From Paenibacillus sp. HWE-109 (GTDB lineage: Bacteria; Bacillota; Bacilli; Paenibacillales; NBRC-103111): 64,000 nt of DNA. A model generated the notes under the pieces. That model searched no databases, was not told the DNA's origin, and saw only the letters and a program-made list of their open reading frames with translations. The stretch covers positions 2,294,001 to 2,358,000 of the forward strand of contig NZ_CP091881.1 in assembly GCF_022163125.1 (NCBI RefSeq), read 5' to 3'. A program made the position numbers and the translations under genes. Positions 59,725 to 64,000 of this stretch are shown piece after piece (the first letter of the stretch is position 1; each line of letters opens with the position of its first letter).

Positions 59725-60171
59725 ATGATGGTGTTGAGTTGGTACATTTTACTGTTATATATCCATATTTTTAGTGTCGTATTAAGTATTGGTCCTTATT
59801 TCGTCTTATTTCCACTGCTGGCAAAAATACGAACAGCACCATTCGAGCAGCTGCCGGATTATCTGGAGCCATTTCGTATTACCGTACGACTTACGAAGCA
59901 TGCGGGACATGTTCTAGTTGCGACAGGCATCATACTGACATGGATTACGTCTTGGACATGGAAGACTTCCTGGATTATCGTCACCGTGCTCATTATGGTT
60001 GCCTCGTTGTATTTTATTGCCCGCGCATTCTCGCCCCTGCTTCGCAAGCTCAAAGCGCCTCATGAAGATCGCAATGATTTGGTCAATAGACTGCGTAAAG
60101 CCTTGATCTGGTACGTCTTAATCACCTTATCCATGATGTGGTTTATGGTGGCCAAACCAACCCTTTGGTAG
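59725..60171 (+). CDS. Hypothetical four-helix membrane protein
   Basis: This protein of about 148 aa has four membrane helices, with conserved-looking histidines (YIHIFSVVLSIGPY, TKHAGHVLVATGI) reminiscent of CopD/DUF2269-like proteins, a weak match. The start is uncertain: the open frame reaches 59674, but that part overlaps a terminator hairpin. ATG 59725 is the first plausible codon, and no good ribosome binding site is visible. It ends one base before the opposing methyltransferase gene. Confidence 0.55.
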   Translation: MMVLSWYILLLYIHIFSVVLSIGPYFVLFPLLAKIRTAPFEQLPDYLEPFRITVRLTKHAGHVLVATGIILTWITSWTWKTSWIIVTVLIMVASLYFIARAFSPLLRKLKAPHEDRNDLVNRLRKALIWYVLITLSMMWFMVAKPTLW

Positions 60172-60172
60172 G

Positions 60173-60871
60173 CTACAGAGCCGGTTTGCGAGCGTGCATG
60201 ACTACAAAATTATAATATTTGTATATGCAATCTACGTCAGCGAATCCTGCTTCCCGCAACCAACCTAACTGTTGTTCAAGGGGAGCCATTTTATCCAGTT
60301 TCGTCCGTTCATAAGCTGCTTGGAGCGCGTCAGCCGTCAGATCCGTGGCTTCAATCTTGGTCGTCCAATCCGAGCGGTAGAGCTGGTCGAGAAACGGGCT
60401 GCTGCCCTGCACTTGATCGGCATTGACGAAGACGCCGCCCGGTTTAAGCAATCCGAAGATATGATGGAATAAGGCTTCTTTGGCGGGTTCTTCAAGGTGA
60501 TGGATGGAAAGTGCCGAGATTATGCAGTCAAACGTTTCAGTGCTTTCGAAATGGCTGTAATCCCCGGCAACGAAGGTGAGATGGGCGGAATCTTCTCCAA
60601 AGCGCAGCTTGGCAACATCCAACATCCCCTCTGAAAGATCAATTAACGTAATATGGGCTCCAGGAAGTTGATGGAGCACATAGGAGGAGAGGAGACCTGT
60701 TCCGGCGCCTAGATCGAGAATACGCGGTGCTGGATGATCTGCCTGTACAAGTGAGGCGGCAATGCCGTAGAAATCATCGAAACAGGGAATTAGCTTTTTT
60801 CGTTGGCTATCATACTTTTCGGCAATTTCATCAAATTTTGTGCTGATGTGTTGTTTGTCTTGATGTTGCAC
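60173..60871 (-). CDS. Class I SAM-dependent methyltransferase
   Basis: This 232-aa methyltransferase has the SAM-binding motif ILDLGAGTGLLS, the acidic ITLIDLSEGM and the FDCIISALSIHHLE segment. The substrate is not known. The start is GTG 60871 with GGAG about 10 bases upstream. The hairpin TATAGGT-aaa-ACCTATA near 60974-60991 lies in the gap between this gene and the exporter genes. Confidence 0.82.
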   Translation of the reverse strand: MQHQDKQHISTKFDEIAEKYDSQRKKLIPCFDDFYGIAASLVQADHPAPRILDLGAGTGLLSSYVLHQLPGAHITLIDLSEGMLDVAKLRFGEDSAHLTFVAGDYSHFESTETFDCIISALSIHHLEEPAKEALFHHIFGLLKPGGVFVNADQVQGSSPFLDQLYRSDWTTKIEATDLTADALQAAYERTKLDKMAPLEQQLGWLREAGFADVDCIYKYYNFVVMHARKPAL

Positions 60872-61025
60872 TCTTCTTCAACTCCGTTCACTTCGTGATA
60901 CAATCGTATGTCTTGTTGTTAGTTTAACTGGTAAAGGGGAAGAAATCTAAGATATAAAACCGATCATAATTATAGGTAAAACCTATAAAGTGAACGATGC
61001 CTATTGTGAATAGGCGGATATTCTC

Positions 61026-61454
61026 TTATTTTACACGACGGAATAATTGATTGAGCACCTCAGAGAAGACAAGGCCAATGGCAATAGCTCCTGACAGCAG
61101 AAACGCTTTGGCTGCCAGCTGTACGGCAAGATCATAGTGGTTAAGGACGACGTTCCTCATGGCATCATAGGCAAGACCGCCGGGTACTAATGGAATGATC
61201 CCGGAAACACTGAAAACAATGACTGGTGTTTTATAGATTTTAGCCAGAAACTGACTCACAACCGTAACAAAGAAAGAAGCGATCAGCGTTGCCAAGATTG
61301 GATCAAGGGGAATGAGCAAGCAGGAAACATATAACAACCAGCCCACCATTCCAACGAAGCCGCATTGCAGCAGGGTTCGCTTCGGCACATTGAACAAGAT
61401 TGCAAAAGCTGCAGTAGCGATGAAGCTTGTGAGGAGCTGTTCGAGCATGATCAT
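61026..61454 (-). CDS. Threonine/serine exporter, ThrE C-terminal part (YjjB-like)
   Basis: This 142-aa protein has four to five membrane helices and PLVPGGLAYDAMRNVVLNH, matching the YjjB/DUF3815 half of ThrE. Its start overlaps the stop of the partner gene (ATGA), so the two halves are made together. ThrE homologues export threonine, serine or related carboxylates. Confidence 0.82.
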   Translation of the reverse strand: MIMLEQLLTSFIATAAFAILFNVPKRTLLQCGFVGMVGWLLYVSCLLIPLDPILATLIASFFVTVVSQFLAKIYKTPVIVFSVSGIIPLVPGGLAYDAMRNVVLNHYDLAVQLAAKAFLLSGAIAIGLVFSEVLNQLFRRVK

Positions 61455-62230
61455 CCTGTGATTCCCTCCCCGTTATAGAAGGACAGCACGAAGGCGATAC
61501 CTGCGCCAATCGCAAAAGCCGTTAGAAATGCTTCAGCACCTTTGGAAACGCCTGAAACGAAATGCCCAGCCATCAAATCGCGCACAGCGTTGGTGATGAG
61601 AAGTCCAGGCACAAGCGGCATGACAGAGCCGATAATGATCTTATCAAGATCATGGCCCAGGCCCGCGATTACCCAGAGATAGGCCATGGTTCCTATCAAT
61701 AAGGAAGCCAGGAACTCCGCAAAAAACTTAATCGGCACTAATCGATGAAAATAACCAAGAAAAGAAAACCCGGCGCCGCCGGCAACAAAAGCGGGCAGAA
61801 AGTCGGTCCATTTCCCCTGGAACATAATTAAAAAGCAGCCGCTGGCTATGGCTGCGGACAGGATTTTGATCCAAGCAGGATAGCCTGTTTTGGCTGTATC
61901 TATATCGACAAGCAACCGATAAGCTTCAGCAGGTGTAAGTTCTCCTTGACTGATTCGTCTGGAAACGGCATTGACAACAGTTACTTTGTGAAGGTCGGTA
62001 GAACGAGCGGAAATTCGAATCAGCCGGGTTGTCTGTTCGGGTCCATCGATGGAGAAAATAATGCCGGTTGGCGTCACAAAGCTATGTGAATTGGGAATGC
62101 CGAAAGCTTGGGCAACATGGCTCATGGTATCTTCGACACGATACGTTTCGCCGCCATTTTCCAGCATGATTTTACCGGCAAGCAAACAGACTTGTGCGAT
62201 TTCGTAGTTGGTCGCAGAGGGCTGCTCCAT
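61451..62230 (-). CDS. Threonine/serine exporter, ThrE N-terminal part (YjjP-like)
   Basis: This 259-aa protein has an N-terminal cytosolic part (LAGKIMLENGGETYRVEDTM is the family hallmark) and about five helices with MPLVPGLLITNAVRDLMAG. It is the YjjP/DUF1212 half of a split ThrE. In other bacteria the two halves are fused. CAGGAGTG precedes the start. Confidence 0.85.
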   Translation of the reverse strand: MEQPSATNYEIAQVCLLAGKIMLENGGETYRVEDTMSHVAQAFGIPNSHSFVTPTGIIFSIDGPEQTTRLIRISARSTDLHKVTVVNAVSRRISQGELTPAEAYRLLVDIDTAKTGYPAWIKILSAAIASGCFLIMFQGKWTDFLPAFVAGGAGFSFLGYFHRLVPIKFFAEFLASLLIGTMAYLWVIAGLGHDLDKIIIGSVMPLVPGLLITNAVRDLMAGHFVSGVSKGAEAFLTAFAIGAGIAFVLSFYNGEGITG

Positions 62231-62292
62231 GGTCGTTCACTCCTGAGGGTAGATTTGCCAAAAGTATACTATACCACGAGCCCCCTTTGATG

Positions 62293-63054
62293 TTAAGGCG
62301 TGGCTTTGATTGATTTTAAAGCAACTTTTTCCCAATTGAGCAGTAATTTAATGGTTTCGTCCAACTGCTGCTTGGCAGAAATGTCTGCGGGGTGATCGCC
62401 TTTTTGAAAGCCGTAGCTGCCGAATTGAGAATGGTTTCCGCCTTGAATCGTATGATATTCGGTTGTGGTCGGAAGGTCGCTTCTTGCCGCAGTGAAGGCA
62501 TCCTGTTTGACCGCGCCATCCTTGGAGCCAATCAAAGAGATCACGGGCAGATTTGCTGTTAGCAGACTCCCTTTGGGGTCTGGATACGAGGCCAGAAAAA
62601 AAACACCGGCAAAAGCATCCGCATGTGCAGCAGCAAAACGGGAGGCCATCACACCTCCGAGGGAATGCCCACCGATTACGAAAATTTCATCAGGATGATG
62701 GGCCGCCAGAATAGAAGCTGCTCGATCACCGCCAAAAACGGCCAGATTCATAGGCATTTTCACAATATAGGTCCTATGCCCTGCCTGCGCTAAGGCTTGC
62801 GCATAAGTGGCGTAGCTTTCCGGTTTAACTAGACCTCCGGGATAGTAGATCATGCTCGGTTGTACCGGATTCTTAGGTTCAAACAGAATGACTTGACCTT
62901 GTTCGCTTACAGTAACGGTTTCATTGCTTTTCATAGCTTCAAGTGCGGCAGCATCAGGTTGATAAGGTCGCAAATACCAATAAATAATAGCCACAAGTAT
63001 AATTAATAAGACTAAGGCCCATTTCCACCAATGACGTTTAAAAGCTCTCATCAT
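62293..63054 (-). CDS. Membrane-anchored alpha/beta hydrolase
   Basis: This 253-aa protein has an N-terminal signal anchor (about residues 9-28) and an external alpha/beta hydrolase domain with the nucleophile S131 in GGHSLGG. GSKDG and GGNHSQFG carry the likely catalytic Asp and His. It resembles the Abhydrolase_5 group (PF12695-like). The substrate is unknown. GAGAGGTGATG precedes the start. It lies 62 bases upstream of the exporter genes, same strand. Confidence 0.82.
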   Translation of the reverse strand: MMRAFKRHWWKWALVLLIILVAIIYWYLRPYQPDAAALEAMKSNETVTVSEQGQVILFEPKNPVQPSMIYYPGGLVKPESYATYAQALAQAGHRTYIVKMPMNLAVFGGDRAASILAAHHPDEIFVIGGHSLGGVMASRFAAAHADAFAGVFFLASYPDPKGSLLTANLPVISLIGSKDGAVKQDAFTAARSDLPTTTEYHTIQGGNHSQFGSYGFQKGDHPADISAKQQLDETIKLLLNWEKVALKSIKATP

Positions 63055-63195
63055 ACATCACCTCTCGCCATGTAGGTTATCAAGTCCTATTAGAAGTGTC
63101 AAGGCATACACATTTGAAGGAGACTGGTAGGTATGAAAGCATTTTTTTGACGGATCTGGATGGTGTATAATGGAATAAAAAAGCGAGGTTGTCTT

Positions 63196-63741
63196 ATGCC
63201 TAGATATATGGCGTTATTGCGCGGTATTAATGTAAGCGGTCAGAAATTGATTAAAATGGACAAGCTGCGAAGCATTTTCGAAGCGATGGGGTATCAACGT
63301 GTAATCACGTATATTCAGAGTGGGAATGTGATTTTCGATAGTGAGGAAAGTGCAGAAACTACCCGTGAGCGCATTGTCCAAGAATTGTTGGCTCAGCTCA
63401 ATTATGATATACCTGTTATTATTCGATCACTCACTGAGATGCATGAGATTGTTGAGCAGACACCCTATCTAACTGTTGACGAGGAAGAGGGGGAACAGCG
63501 TTACGTTACTTTATTGTCTCAACTTCCTACAGACGAGGCGGTAGAGAAATTGGCATCCTTTCAGAATGAAGTGGATGAATTCCGGGTGATTGGGCTTACC
63601 GTTTATATGCTTATTCGCAAGAATTATGGTGAAACGAAGTTCAGCAACAATTTCCTGGAGAAAAAACTAGGTGTGACCGCAACGACAAGAAATTGGCAAA
63701 CGATGAACAAACTGATTCAATTAGCTGAGGAAGGGAGCTGA
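63196..63741 (+). CDS. DUF1697 domain protein
   Basis: This 181-aa protein matches DUF1697 (YMALLRGINVSGQKLIKM, YIQSGNVIF, NNFLEKKLGVTATTRNW). The function of the family is unknown. The start was set at ATG 63196, with GCGAGG 7 bases upstream; TATAAT near 63166 is the probable -10. The next gene follows after 5 bases. Confidence 0.9.
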   Translation: MPRYMALLRGINVSGQKLIKMDKLRSIFEAMGYQRVITYIQSGNVIFDSEESAETTRERIVQELLAQLNYDIPVIIRSLTEMHEIVEQTPYLTVDEEEGEQRYVTLLSQLPTDEAVEKLASFQNEVDEFRVIGLTVYMLIRKNYGETKFSNNFLEKKLGVTATTRNWQTMNKLIQLAEEGS

Positions 63742-63746
63742 TTAGT

Positions 63747-64000
63747 ATGGCTTATGATGATTCGCGAATGAGTTACACCAATACCTTCATCCTTGTTTCA
63801 GCAGACTGTCCGGTGGAGACAGGAACAGTTCCGGCGAACAAGAAAGAAGGGAAAACCGCTCATTTGATTCAATATGAGTTATTATCTCAAAATCCTTATC
63901 GCTTTACACAAGGAGAACTGATTTATCAAGTTCATCTGCGTCACAAACAAATTCCTCAGAGTGAAATCGAGGATAGAGGCGAAGACATTCGTCAGGCACT
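63747..64000 (+). CDS. DUF6157-like protein, 3' end beyond window
   Basis: The frame from ATG 63747 stays open to the window end (84 codons seen). SYTNTFILVSADCPVETG and HLIQYELLSQNPYRFT match what I know of the DUF6157 family; its function is unknown. GAAGGGAGC upstream and a 5-base gap to the DUF1697 gene indicate an operon. Confidence 0.75.
   Translation, partial: MAYDDSRMSYTNTFILVSADCPVETGTVPANKKEGKTAHLIQYELLSQNPYRFTQGELIYQVHLRHKQIPQSEIEDRGEDIRQA

Noticed and set aside
60974..60991. TATAGGT-aaa-ACCTATA hairpin as a terminator of the exporter genes
   Set aside because: The stem is short, AT-rich and lacks a T tract on either side, so it was not called as a terminator.

Overview
The window looks like a chromosomal segment of a Paenibacillus-type Firmicute (Paenibacillaceae, Bacillales). 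The support comes from gene content and signals: strong AGGAGG-type ribosome binding sites with frequent TTG/GTG starts, an aa3-type quinol oxidase operon (qoxABCD), a bacillithiol-disulfide reductase of the YpdA/Bdr type, an arabinose repressor of the AraR (GntR-LacI chimera) type with TTGTACGTACAA-type operators, LexA-like GAAC-N4-GTTC boxes, and a TPP riboswitch ahead of a thiXYZ-type uptake operon. No rRNA, tRNA, CRISPR array, prophage or complete insertion sequence was seen. The assignment to genus is inference.

Layout. 1-3 kb: a MoxR/RavA-type ATPase with its (truncated) VWA-type partner, then a YfcE-type phosphoesterase. 3-8.8 kb: a sugar-transfer cluster with one GT2-TPR gene on the minus strand facing a plus-strand run of methyltransferase, GT2, GT2-TPR and a double-glycosyltransferase fusion. 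9.3-15.3 kb: housekeeping genes (topB, ung, YCII protein, M3 oligoendopeptidase, zinc-dependent phospholipase C-like protein). 15.4-22.5 kb: a four-PAS soluble histidine kinase with possible Spo0A boxes, a deoxynucleoside kinase, a flavin monooxygenase, an MBL hydrolase and small membrane proteins. 22.7-26.8 kb: qoxABCD. 27-31.8 kb: an L,D-transpeptidase, an M29 aminopeptidase and uridine kinase. 32.5-37.9 kb: a lipoprotein/sensor kinase/HD-GYP response-regulator operon, a patatin-like lipase, and VOC and YnfA proteins. 37.9-42 kb: TPP riboswitch, thiamin-precursor ABC transporter, thiamin-binding protein and a TatD-family hydrolase. 42-43.1 kb: two converging genes (tag and an unknown gene), each behind paired LexA-like boxes. 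43.7-51 kb: bdr, NUDIX, hrpB, hydrolase and methyltransferase genes. 51.7-59 kb: carbohydrate ABC transporter, araR, araA and an aldose 1-epimerase. 59-64 kb: small genes, a split ThrE-type amino-acid exporter, and DUF1697 and DUF6157 proteins.

Between the genes are two unannotated intergenic repeat families. Family A (units like GGAACTAC-x-TCCGCTATTTT) has copies near 8.95, 26.8 and 43.4 kb. Family B (units like TAATGAACTG / GAATTCATTAGA) has copies near 30.95 (inverted), 43.5 and 51.4 kb. The 5' part of a probable group IIC intron lies directly after a terminator at 50.98 kb.

The regulatory observations most worth following are these. (1) Two promoters, at 19.15 and 27.38 kb, share one architecture: TTGTC(G/T), a 17-nt spacer, and a TGATACA-N3-TGTATCA palindrome covering the -10. 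They drive a 49-aa ORF and an L,D-transpeptidase. (2) The TPP riboswitch is followed by a terminator, a second copy of the aptamer 3' half, and a second terminator. (3) An unknown 100-aa protein has SOS-type operators like those of tag. Everything here was read by eye; no database searches were run.
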